A DNA stretch of 14,450 nucleotides from JBBECE01 sp964574935 (GTDB lineage: Bacteria > Pseudomonadota > Alphaproteobacteria > Rhizobiales > Devosiaceae), in the NCBI GenBank assembly GCA_964574935.1, contig CAZNOZ010000045.1, forward strand, positions 1-14,450. The letters run 5' to 3'. This document shows, in pieces, positions 7,708-14,442 of this stretch. The first letter of the stretch is position 1, and each line of letters starts with the position of its first letter. Under the pieces are notes generated by a model that did not search any database, was not told where the DNA came from, and saw only the letters and a list, made by a program, of their open reading frames with translations. Both the position numbers and the translations under genes were made by a program.

Positions 7708-8625
7708 ATGAGCACCCGCACCGTTCTCGCTTCGGCGACCAAAGAGGCCGTGATCGGCTTCGATCAGCCCTTCTGCGTGATCGGCGAGCGGATCAATCCC
7801 ACCGGCCGCAAGAAACTCGCCACGGAAATGAAGGCGGGGGACTATTCGACGGTGCTCGCCGACGCCGTCGCGCAGGTCGCCGCCGGGGCGATGATGCTCG
7901 ACGTCAATGCCGGGGTGCCGCTGATGGACGAGCCCAAGGTCCTCGCCGAATGCGTCGAGCTTGTGCAGTCGGTGACCGACGTGCCGCTTTCCATCGACTC
8001 CTCGATCATCGACGCGCTGGAGGCGGGACTGGCCGTCTACAAAGGCAAGCCGCTTGTCAATTCGGTGACCGGGGAGGACGAGTCCCTCGAGCGCGTGCTG
8101 CCGCTGGTGAAGAAGTATGGCGCGGCCGTGGTCGCGATCTCCAACGACGAGACCGGGATATCGACCGACCCGGACGTGCGGTTCGCGGTCGCGAAAAAGA
8201 TCGTCGAGCGGGCCGCCGACCACGGGATCGCGCGCGAGGACGTGGTGGTCGACCCGCTGGTGATGCCGGTCGGGGCGATGGGGAGCGCCGGGCGGCAGGT
8301 CTTCGCGCTGGTCAGGCGCCTGCGCGAGGAACTCAAGGTCAATACCGTGTGCGGGGCCTCCAACGTCGCCTTCGGCATTCCCGCCCGGCACCTGATGACC
8401 GGGCATTTCATCGCCATGGCGGCGGCGTGCGGGCTGACCTCGGCGATCATGAACCCGCTGCATGCCGAACAGATGGAGGCGGTTCGCGCCGCCAACGTGC
8501 TCAACGGGCTCGACCCGGACTGCATGGCGTGGCTGGCCGCGCACCGGGGCGCCGGCGAGGCGGGCGCGGCCGAGGGACGACGCGGCCGGCGCACCGGCCG
8601 CCGCCGGGCGCGGGCGCAGAGCTGA
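7708..8625 (+). CDS. Methyltetrahydrofolate:corrinoid methyltransferase (pterin-binding domain protein)
   Basis: A 305-residue TIM-barrel pterin-binding enzyme, equivalent to the folate module of MetH or to MeTr. It would pass the methyl group of 5-methyl-THF to the Co(I) corrinoid protein encoded upstream. Family blocks in order are VIGERINPTGRKK (from residue 24), MLDVNAG (about 63-69), PLSIDSS, KPLVNSVTGE, AISNDETGIS, DPLVMPVG and CGASNVAFGIP. It lacks the extra insertions I recall in longer Roseobacter homologues (about 360 residues). The last 17 residues are Arg-rich (EGRRGRRTGRRRARAQS). I chose the ATG at 7708, with GAAAGAG about 10-16 nt upstream; the open frame extends far upstream but overlaps two real genes. 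A GAGCACCCGC direct repeat (7682-7691 and 7710-7719) spans the start, probably by chance. Confidence 0.92.
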   Translation: MSTRTVLASATKEAVIGFDQPFCVIGERINPTGRKKLATEMKAGDYSTVLADAVAQVAAGAMMLDVNAGVPLMDEPKVLAECVELVQSVTDVPLSIDSSIIDALEAGLAVYKGKPLVNSVTGEDESLERVLPLVKKYGAAVVAISNDETGISTDPDVRFAVAKKIVERAADHGIAREDVVVDPLVMPVGAMGSAGRQVFALVRRLREELKVNTVCGASNVAFGIPARHLMTGHFIAMAAACGLTSAIMNPLHAEQMEAVRAANVLNGLDPDCMAWLAAHRGAGEAGAAEGRRGRRTGRRRARAQS

Positions 8626-8640
8626 TCCGTTGACGGGGCA

Positions 8641-8768
8641 GATCGAGCGGCGAAATCACCTCCCCCTTGATGGAGGAGGACGGCCCGAAGGGCCGGATGG
8701 GGGTGGAGCGGGACCATCCGGACTGCCCCCTCCCCGACCCTCCCCGCGAAGGGGCAGGCTGATCGAGC
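8641..8768. repeat. Palindromic intergenic repeat element, possibly flanked by an 8-bp direct repeat
   Basis: The gap between the pterin methyltransferase and the reactivase (8626-8837) has no gene. It contains a hairpin CGGCCC-GAA-GGGCCG (8681-8695), an inverted repeat CCGGATGG (8693-8700) with CCATCCGG (8714-8721), and CCCC-GCGAA-GGGG (8742-8754). The run of CTCCCCC, GGGGGTGGAG and CCCTCCCC blocks resembles dispersed intergenic repeats common in alphaproteobacterial genomes. GATCGAGC occurs just outside both ends (8641-8648 and 8761-8768), as a target-site duplication would, though an 8-mer in such sequence may be coincidental. The copy number in the genome cannot be seen from here. Confidence 0.5.
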
Positions 8769-8837
8769 ACGCGACCGCGCCCGCGACGAGTGGCGCCCGC
8801 GGCGCGGGCTCGCAATGACGATCAGGTCGGTCCCGCG

Positions 8838-10844
8838 ATGACCGATCCCCTCGTCGTCTTCCAGCCCTCGGGCAAGCGTGGGCGGTTCCCGGCCGGCACG
8901 CCGGTGCTCGAAGCGGCGCGGGCGCTGGGGGTCTATGTCGAGAGCGTGTGCGGGGGGCGCGGCATCTGCGGCAAGTGCCAGGTGGCGGTCGCCGAGGGGC
9001 AGTTCGCGAAATTCGGCATCGTGAGCAAGGCCGGCCATCTCTCCGACGCCGGGGCGGTCGAAGCCCGCTACGCCGAAAAACGCGAGCTGGCGGCGGGACG
9101 CCGGCTGTCCTGTTCGGCGGCGATTACCGACGACGTCGTCATCGAGGTCCCCGATGCCTTCCGGATCGCCGGGCAGACCATCCGCAAGGATGCAACGAGC
9201 GTCGGGATGGTGCGCAATCCGGCGGTGCGGCTTTGCTATGTCGAACTCGAACCGGCGGACCTGGCGACGCAGTCGGGCGAGGCCGAGCGGGTCTCGGCGG
9301 CCATCGAGGCGCATTTCGGTCTCGAAGGCGTCACGATGGACTTCGGCGCGTTGCAGGGGCTGCAGGCGGCGCTTGGCGCCGGCGCGCGCAAGGTCACGGC
9401 GGCGGTCAGGGTCGACGGCCCCGCCCCGCGGATCGTGTCGGTTTTCGCCGGTTACACGGAGGAATTGACCGGGCTGGCGGTCGATATCGGCTCGACGACG
9501 ATCGCGGCGCATCTCGTCGACCTGATGAGCGGCGAAATCGTCGCCTCGCAAGGGGTCGGCAACCCGCAGATCCGGTTCGGCGAGGATCTGATGAGCCGGG
9601 TGAGCTACGCGATGATGAACGAAGGCGGCGCCGGGGCGCTGACCGAGACGGTGCGGGCGGCGGTCAATTCCCTGATCACGGAGTTGCTGGAGGCGGCCGG
9701 CCGGTCGCGGGCGAGCTTGCTGGACGCGGTGGTCGTGGGCAATCCGGTCATGCATCATCTGTTCCTGGGCCTCGACCCGACGCCGCTGGGCCAGGCGCCC
9801 TTCACGCCGGCGGGCTCGGGGGCGGTCAGCTGCCGGGCCGACGAGATCGGCCTGGCGCTGGGGACGGGCGCGCGGGTGTGGGTGCCGCCCCTGATCGCCG
9901 GGCATGTGGGGGCGGACGCCGCCGCCGTGCTGCTGGCCGAGCGGCCCCAGGACAATCCCCATCCGACCCTGATCGTCGATGTCGGCACCAACGCCGAAAT
10001 CGTCTTGTGGGACACCAAAACGCTTTACGCGGCCTCCTCGCCCACCGGGCCGGCCTTCGAGGGGGCGGAAATCTCGAGCGGGCAACGGGCGGCGCCGGGA
10101 GCGATCGAGCGGGTGCGGATCGATGCGGGCACGCTGGCGGCCAGATTCAAGGTCATCGGCGGCGAAAAATGGTCCGACGAGCCGGGGTTTGCGGACGCGG
10201 TCGCGGCAACCGGGGTGACGGGGATATGCGGGTCCGGGATCATCGAGGCAATCGCCGAGATGCTGATGGCCGGCATCGTGGGGGCCGACGGGGCCATCAG
10301 GGGGCCGCAAACCGAGGCGGAGCGGGCGCGGCTGGTGCCTGAGGGGCGCACCTTCGCTTATCTGCTCTCCGCGGGCGAACCGCGGCTCATGGTCACCCAA
10401 AACGACGTGCGCGCCATCCAGCTGGCCAAGGCGGCGCTTTATGCCGGCGCCAGGCTGCTGATGGACCGGGCCGGGATCGAGGCGGTTGGGGAAATCCGGC
10501 TGGCCGGGGCGTTCGGGTCCTACATCGACCCCTCACACGCGATGGTGATCGGCATGGTGCCGGATTGCGCCCTCGACCGGGTGACGGCGGTGGGCAATGC
10601 GGCCGGCCAGGGGGCGTTGATGGCGCTGCTCGACGGCGCGCGCCGGGGCGAAATCGCGCGCACCGTGGCCGAGGTGGTCAAGGTCGAAACGGCGCTCGAG
10701 GCGCGGTTTCAGGAGCATTTCGTGGCCGCGATGGGGCTGCCCAATTCCCGCGATCCCTTCGCGCTGACGCGGGCGCGGTTCTCCCTGCCGCCGCTTGCCG
10801 TCCCCGACCCGGGCCAGCGGCCGCGCCGGCGCAAATCGCGTTAA
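8838..10844 (+). CDS. Corrinoid-reactivating protein, [2Fe-2S] ferredoxin plus ASKHA ATPase (RACo/RamA-like, DUF4445)
   Basis: A 668-residue reductive activator that uses ATP to return inactive Co(II) corrinoid to Co(I). The N-terminal plant-type [2Fe-2S] domain has Cys38-x5-Cys44-x2-Cys47 and Cys92. A linker and middle domain follow (about 100-210). The actin/hexokinase-like domain then begins at AVDIGSTTIAAHL (Asp216), with a second nucleotide motif LIVDVGTNAEIVLWD (Asp381-Gly383) and the conserved SSPTGPAFEG. The C-terminal VGNAAGQGALMALL block is intact. In the RACo family this domain order is diagnostic. Its presence replaces the SAM-dependent reactivation domain that is absent from the split methionine synthase. 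I chose the ATG at 8838, where the protein starts MTDPLVVFQPSGK; the GTG at 8790 would add 16 residues from repeat-derived sequence. The protein ends RPRRRKSR, a basic tail like those of the other two enzymes. Confidence 0.92.
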   Translation: MTDPLVVFQPSGKRGRFPAGTPVLEAARALGVYVESVCGGRGICGKCQVAVAEGQFAKFGIVSKAGHLSDAGAVEARYAEKRELAAGRRLSCSAAITDDVVIEVPDAFRIAGQTIRKDATSVGMVRNPAVRLCYVELEPADLATQSGEAERVSAAIEAHFGLEGVTMDFGALQGLQAALGAGARKVTAAVRVDGPAPRIVSVFAGYTEELTGLAVDIGSTTIAAHLVDLMSGEIVASQGVGNPQIRFGEDLMSRVSYAMMNEGGAGALTETVRAAVNSLITELLEAAGRSRASLLDAVVVGNPVMHHLFLGLDPTPLGQAPFTPAGSGAVSCRADEIGLALGTGARVWVPPLIAGHVGADAAAVLLAERPQDNPHPTLIVDVGTNAEIVLWDTKTLYAASSPTGPAFEGAEISSGQRAAPGAIERVRIDAGTLAARFKVIGGEKWSDEPGFADAVAATGVTGICGSGIIEAIAEMLMAGIVGADGAIRGPQTEAERARLVPEGRTFAYLLSAGEPRLMVTQNDVRAIQLAKAALYAGARLLMDRAGIEAVGEIRLAGAFGSYIDPSHAMVIGMVPDCALDRVTAVGNAAGQGALMALLDGARRGEIARTVAEVVKVETALEARFQEHFVAAMGLPNSRDPFALTRARFSLPPLAVPDPGQRPRRRKSR

Positions 10845-10862
10845 CCGCTTAACCCGATATTC

Positions 10863-10918
10863 ACTGCAAAACCGGGACCTTCCGATAAGGGGGGTGCGCG
10901 GAAAGGATTTTTTGCAGT
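10863..10918. repeat. Long-range 9-bp inverted repeat after the reactivase gene
   Basis: ACTGCAAAA (10863-10871) and TTTTGCAGT (10910-10918) are perfect complements separated by 38 nt. Inside them, ACCTTCC and GGAAAGG could pair with one bulge. It lies 19 nt after the reactivase stop and 133 nt before the next start, so it may be a terminator-like RNA structure or a regulatory site. A U-run lies inside the right arm and not after it, so it is not a canonical intrinsic terminator. Confidence 0.4.
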
Positions 10919-11040
10919 CCTGTGGGCGAAAAATGCCGTGATGGAGATTCCAGCGGCGTTCAACAAGCGGCGTTCCGTATTGGCACAGGTGACGGCACGG
11001 TCCGAATACCCGATGGGCCAGGCGCGGTTGTGCCTGAGGC

Positions 11041-11046
11041 AGGTGG
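11041..11046 (+). promoter_or_regulatory. Ribosome binding site supporting the TTG start at 11052
   Basis: AGGTGG lies 5 nt before TTG at 11052. An in-frame TAG immediately precedes that TTG (11049-11051), so no longer start is possible. The next in-frame ATG is about 67 codons downstream. Confidence 0.55.
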
Positions 11047-11051
11047 TCTAG

Positions 11052-13493
11052 TTGGCGAACACTCCCGACAGCTCCGGCGGCGGATTCGGCGCGTCCAGCG
11101 GCGGCGGGCCGCGCCGTGCCTTCGGCAAGAAGGGCGGCGGCGGCGCGCGCGCGGACAAGCCGACACCCTCGCTGCGCCGATCGGCACCCAAGGACGAAGC
11201 GGTCGAACCGCGCTACGCCGCCGAACGCCGGCCGCCCGAGCGCAAGCCGATGGACGACGTTCCGAAGTCGGTCGACGAGATCATCGCCGAAGAGGCGGCG
11301 CGCGAGGCGGCCCGGCTGGCCGAAGCGGAGCGCTATCGGGAGGAACTGGCGCGCAAGGAAGCCGAAAAGCGGCGCGCCGAGGCGGACGGCGAAACGTCCG
11401 AGGGGAAGGCGAGCGCCGACGCCGCGCGGGCCAAGCCGACCCGAGCCGCGCCGGAACCGGAAGCGGCGCCGCCGCCGGACGACGACGAGGAGCCGCTGGC
11501 AGTGGCCCCGCCGCCGGACGACGACGAGGACGAGGATAAAGCGCGCGCCCGCCTGGCCGCCGAAGAGGCCGCCGAGGAGGCCGCCCGCCGGCTGGCGGAG
11601 GCGCAGGCCGCGGCGCTGGCCCAGAAGGCCGAAGAGCACGCCGCGGAAGCCGAAGCACGCCGGGCTGCCGAGAAGCAGGCCGCGGCGGCGGCAAAGAAGG
11701 CCGAGCGCGAGGCCCAGCTGCGGCGCGAAGCCGAGAAAAAGGCCGAGGAAGCCGCCCGCCGGGTGGTGGCCGACGAGGCGACCGACGCCGCCCGCAAGGC
11801 CGCCGAGGAGAAGCTGCAGACCGAGGCTACCGCGCGCCAGGTGGCCGAGGAGAAGGCGGAAGCCGCGGCCCTCAAGGCCGCCGAGGAAGCCCAGGCGCGC
11901 AAGGAGGCCGAAGAGCGGGCCGAAGCCGCCGCCCGCGTCGCCGCCGAAGAGGCCAGGAAGCAGGTCGCCGAGGAAGCCGCCGCGCGGCGGGCCGCCGAGG
12001 AGAGGGCCGAGGCCGCCGCCAAACAGGCCGCGGCGGAATCGGAAGCCCGCAAACAGATCGAGGCAAAGGCCGAGGCCGCCGCCAAGCAGGCGGCCGCCGA
12101 ATCGGAGGCCCGCAAGCAGGTCGAGGCGAAGGCCGAGGCCGCCGCCAGGCAGGCCGAGGAAAAGGCGCAAGCCGCCGCCAAGCAGGCCGAGGAAAAGGCA
12201 CAGGCCGCCGCCCGCAAGGCGGCCGAGGAGGAAGCGGCGGTCCGCAAGATCGCCGAGGCCGAGACCCTGGCGCGCAAACAGGCCGAGGAAAAGGCGGAGG
12301 CCACGGCGCGCAAGGCGGCCGAAGAGGAAGCCGCCGCGCGCAAGGCCGCCCAGGCGGAAACCGCGGCCCGCAAGGCGGCCGAGGAAAAGGCCGCCGCCGA
12401 GGCCGCGGCCCGCAAGGCGGCGGAGGAAAAGCTGGCGGCCGCCGAAGTCAGGGCCGCCGCCGCCGAGGCGCGGGCCGAAGAGGCGCTCCGGCACTCGCAT
12501 GAGCAAGCCGAGGCCCGCCACGAGGCCGAGCAGGAAGCCGCGGTTCGGCGCGAGGCCGAGAAGAAGGCCGCCAAGGAAGCCGAACAGGCCGCCAAGGAAG
12601 CCAAAATCCGCAAGGTCGCCCAGGAGAAGGCGGAACGCACGGCCCGCCAGGCAACCGAGGAGGCCGAGGAAGAAGCGGCCCGCAAGGACGCCGCCGAGCA
12701 GGGCGCGGCCCGCGAGAAGGCCGAAAAACAGGCCAGGGAAGCGGCCCGCAAGGCGGCCGAGGAAGCCGCCGCGCGCAAGGCCGCGGAAGCCGAAGCCGCC
12801 GCCCGCCGCAAAACGGAGGCCGACGCCATCGCCGCCGCCCGCAAGGCGGAAGCCGAGCAGCAAGCGGCCCAGAAGGCGGCCATGGTCGCCGCCGAGGCGG
12901 CGGAACTCGACATGCCGACAAAGCGCATCTTCAATCACGGCCGCACCGGTTCGGGGGCGGCCGCGGCCGCGTTGCCGCCCGAGGCGCCGCGCCTGCCGCT
13001 CAAGAAAATCGCCTGGCTGGGGCTCCCGGCTCTGGCTTTCGTCGCCGCGGCGTTCTTCGGCAGCCAGTTCATCGGGCCGATTTCTTCGGGCTTCGACGCG
13101 GTTCGGGAGATGATCTTCCCGCCGCCGCCGGAGCCGATCACCGCCCAGGCCGAGTTCGGCGCGTGCGCCTTCGATATCCCGATCAACTGCGTGGAAAACG
13201 GGCAGACCGTCTGGTACCGCGGCAACGGCTACCGGATCGCCGGCATCGATACGCCGGACGCCAAGGCGCCGCTGTGCAACATCGAGGCCCGGCGCGGGCG
13301 CGAGGCGACGGCGCGGCTCATCGAACTGGTCAATGCGGGCCCCTTCGACATTCTGCCGACCGAACCGTTCCGCGACAATTTCGGCCGCCCGCAGCGGATT
13401 CTGAGCCGCAACGGGCAGTCCTTCGGCGACATCCTGATGGAAGAGGGCCTGGCGGCTCCCTGGATCGGCAAGCACGGCTACTGGTGCCAGTAG
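11052..13493 (+). CDS. Membrane-anchored Ala/Glu-rich coiled-coil protein with a degenerate C-terminal SNase domain
   Basis: An 813-residue protein, probably TTG-initiated. Residues 1-70 are a Gly/Ser/Arg/Pro-rich disordered leader (FGKKGGGGAR). About residues 74-630 are an uninterrupted Ala/Glu/Lys/Arg coiled coil of TolA-like composition, with heptad and 11-residue periods and an exact-type 21-residue tandem (319-339 and 340-360). A basic stretch (KRIFNHG, RLPLKK) precedes one membrane helix at about 653-675. The C-terminal domain (about 690-813) has the staphylococcal-nuclease fold pattern (YRIAGIDTPD, NFGRPQRIL), but VENGQT replaces the usual VDGDT and Asp736 replaces the general-base Glu. 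Arg728, Asp733 and Arg779 are kept. Four cysteines fit an oxidising compartment. The likely topology is coiled coil in the cytoplasm and SNase-like domain in the periplasm. Function is not recognised. It is followed 171 nt later by an intact SNase gene. Confidence 0.8.
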   Translation: MANTPDSSGGGFGASSGGGPRRAFGKKGGGGARADKPTPSLRRSAPKDEAVEPRYAAERRPPERKPMDDVPKSVDEIIAEEAAREAARLAEAERYREELARKEAEKRRAEADGETSEGKASADAARAKPTRAAPEPEAAPPPDDDEEPLAVAPPPDDDEDEDKARARLAAEEAAEEAARRLAEAQAAALAQKAEEHAAEAEARRAAEKQAAAAAKKAEREAQLRREAEKKAEEAARRVVADEATDAARKAAEEKLQTEATARQVAEEKAEAAALKAAEEAQARKEAEERAEAAARVAAEEARKQVAEEAAARRAAEERAEAAAKQAAAESEARKQIEAKAEAAAKQAAAESEARKQVEAKAEAAARQAEEKAQAAAKQAEEKAQAAARKAAEEEAAVRKIAEAETLARKQAEEKAEATARKAAEEEAAARKAAQAETAARKAAEEKAAAEAAARKAAEEKLAAAEVRAAAAEARAEEALRHSHEQAEARHEAEQEAAVRREAEKKAAKEAEQAAKEAKIRKVAQEKAERTARQATEEAEEEAARKDAAEQGAAREKAEKQAREAARKAAEEAAARKAAEAEAAARRKTEADAIAAARKAEAEQQAAQKAAMVAAEAAELDMPTKRIFNHGRTGSGAAAAALPPEAPRLPLKKIAWLGLPALAFVAAAFFGSQFIGPISSGFDAVREMIFPPPPEPITAQAEFGACAFDIPINCVENGQTVWYRGNGYRIAGIDTPDAKAPLCNIEARRGREATARLIELVNAGPFDILPTEPFRDNFGRPQRILSRNGQSFGDILMEEGLAAPWIGKHGYWCQ
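12006..12131 (+). repeat. Tandem 63-bp direct repeat inside the coiled-coil gene
   Basis: Two consecutive 63-nt units (12006-12068 and 12069-12131) encode near-identical 21-residue blocks (AEAAAKQAAAESEARKQ, then I/V, EAK). A partial third unit follows (AEAAARQAEEK), then two 11-residue AEEKAQAAA(K/R) units. The units differ mainly at third codon positions, so the duplication is not very recent or has been held at the protein level. Confidence 0.75.
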
Positions 13494-13654
13494 GGCGTCG
13501 GCCGGCGGCCGGTTCCAGGTCCCCTGCCCTTCCCTGATCGGAATGACGCCGGCGCCCGGCGCGTCGGCCGCGCGTTGATCCGCGTTTTTGCGTATTGCCG
13601 AGGTATCCCCCGGCGCGCTGGGTTCGGCGGCCGTGGGCAGCGCGATTCGGCGGC

Positions 13655-13659
13655 GGAGG
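13655..13659 (+). promoter_or_regulatory. Shine-Dalgarno fixing the start of the SNase gene
   Basis: GGAGG sits 5 nt before the ATG at 13665. This favours that start over the TTG at 13575, which would add 30 residues without a ribosome site. Confidence 0.75.
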
Positions 13660-13664
13660 CGACG

Positions 13665-14225
13665 ATGGCGACACGAAACGAATTCGGGCAGCGGCAGGGC
13701 GATATTGTCGCACCGGCGGCGGCGGCGGCGCCGGCGCCCCGACGCGGCTCCCGGCTGCAATTCCTGGCCATCGCGTTCGGGTTCGCGGCGGCGGGTGCGG
13801 TGGCGACCCTTGCCGTCGACGCCCTCCTGACGGGCCCGCTCGACCCGCCGGCCGCGAGCCCGCCGGCGGTGACCCATTTGGCTGAGTTCCGAGTGTGCGG
13901 GTCCGGCCCGCGGATCACCTGCGTTGTCGACGGCGACACGATCTGGTTCGAGGGGGCAAAAATCCGGATCGCCGATATCGACACCCCGGAGGTTTCGCAA
14001 CCGCGCTGTGGCGCCGAACTGGTGCGCGGCCAGGACGCGACGCGGCGGCTCCTGGCGCTGCTCAACGAGGGCCCGTTCGAGATCGTCGCCGCCGGCGGGC
14101 GCGACGAGGACCGCTACGGGCGCAAGCTGAGGGTGCTCAGGCGCGACGGCGCCTCGCTCGGGGAGACGCTGGTGGCCGAAGGCCTGGCGGTGCGCTGGGG
14201 CAACGGCCGGCCGGACTGGTGCTGA
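13665..14225 (+). CDS. Membrane-anchored thermonuclease (SNase-fold) family protein
   Basis: A 186-residue protein with a short Ala/Pro-rich cytoplasmic leader, one membrane helix (about residues 31-55, LQFLAIAFGFAAAGAVATLAV) and a staphylococcal-nuclease domain (about 78-186) expected in the periplasm. The catalytic and calcium-binding set is complete: VDGDT (Asp89, Asp91), RIADIDTPE (Arg101, Asp106, Glu109) and DRYGRKL (Arg153), matching D19/D21, R35, D40, E43 and R87 of S. aureus nuclease. Cysteines before VDGDT, after DTPE and at the C-terminal DWC mirror those of the upstream coiled-coil protein, suggesting common ancestry and disulfides. It should cut DNA or RNA with calcium, but the physiological substrate is not evident. 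The 171-nt gap before it (13494-13664) has GC-rich palindromes such as GCCGG-CGC-CCGGC (13548-13560) and no clear terminator. Confidence 0.9.
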   Translation: MATRNEFGQRQGDIVAPAAAAAPAPRRGSRLQFLAIAFGFAAAGAVATLAVDALLTGPLDPPAASPPAVTHLAEFRVCGSGPRITCVVDGDTIWFEGAKIRIADIDTPEVSQPRCGAELVRGQDATRRLLALLNEGPFEIVAAGGRDEDRYGRKLRVLRRDGASLGETLVAEGLAVRWGNGRPDWC

Positions 14226-14357
14226 GGGCGATGCGCGGCCCTGCTCGTCCCCACGAGGGTCGAACCGCAAACGCAGGCGGCCCCGAATCGTTTCGCTTGG
14301 CTCGCCCGGAGGACCGCGTCGGCAAAACGCATTTTCGCGCCTGGCCTCCCCATTTCC

Positions 14358-14442
14358 CGTCACCCCGGCGAAGGCCGGGGTCCAATTGCCTTTACATGCT
14401 CTGGGGCGCCGCCATTGGATTCCGGCTTCCGCCGGAATGACG
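14358..14442. repeat. REP/BIME-like paired palindromes
   Basis: Two arms of about 29 nt face each other: CGTCACCCCGGCGAAGG... (14358-14386) and its inverted counterpart ending ...GCCGGAATGACG (14414-14442), agreeing at 23 of 29 positions. Each arm also folds on itself: CCCCGGC-GAAG-GCCGGGG on the left and TTCCGGC-TTCC-GCCGGAA on the right. The base differences between arms keep both stems paired. This pattern is that of dispersed extragenic palindromes. The rest of 14226-14357, after the SNase gene, holds nothing I can assign. Confidence 0.7.

Noticed and set aside
7682..7719. GAGCACCCGC direct repeat across the start of the pterin methyltransferase gene
   Set aside because: A single 10-bp repeat in GC-rich coding and start-site sequence, with no third copy or symmetry; probably chance.
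8037..10400. A 787-codon minus-strand open frame across the pterin methyltransferase and reactivase genes
   Set aside because: It overlaps two genes with diagnostic motifs on the plus strand. The product is Arg/Asp/His-rich with no recognisable family.
10841..10855. Possible CtrA site (TTAACCGCTTAAC)
   Set aside because: The two TTAA halves are separated by 4 nt and not the 7 nt of the full CtrA consensus.
11333..12934. A 533-codon Ala/Ser-rich open frame antisense to the coiled coil
   Set aside because: It is the complement of GCC/GAG/AAG-rich codons, giving Ala/Ser low complexity. High GC with repeated codons creates such frames; no independent evidence supports it.
13494..13560. GC-rich palindromes after the coiled-coil gene as an intrinsic terminator
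   Set aside because: Short stems are visible (GCCGG-CGC-CCGGC) but no U-run follows, so a terminator cannot be supported.
10533..14363. A 1276-codon open frame on the minus strand
   Set aside because: It is antisense to the reactivase end, the coiled-coil gene and the SNase gene. Its Gly/Leu/Phe/Arg runs are the mirror of the Ala/Glu/Lys codons of the coiled coil, with no domain, plausible start context or ribosome site.
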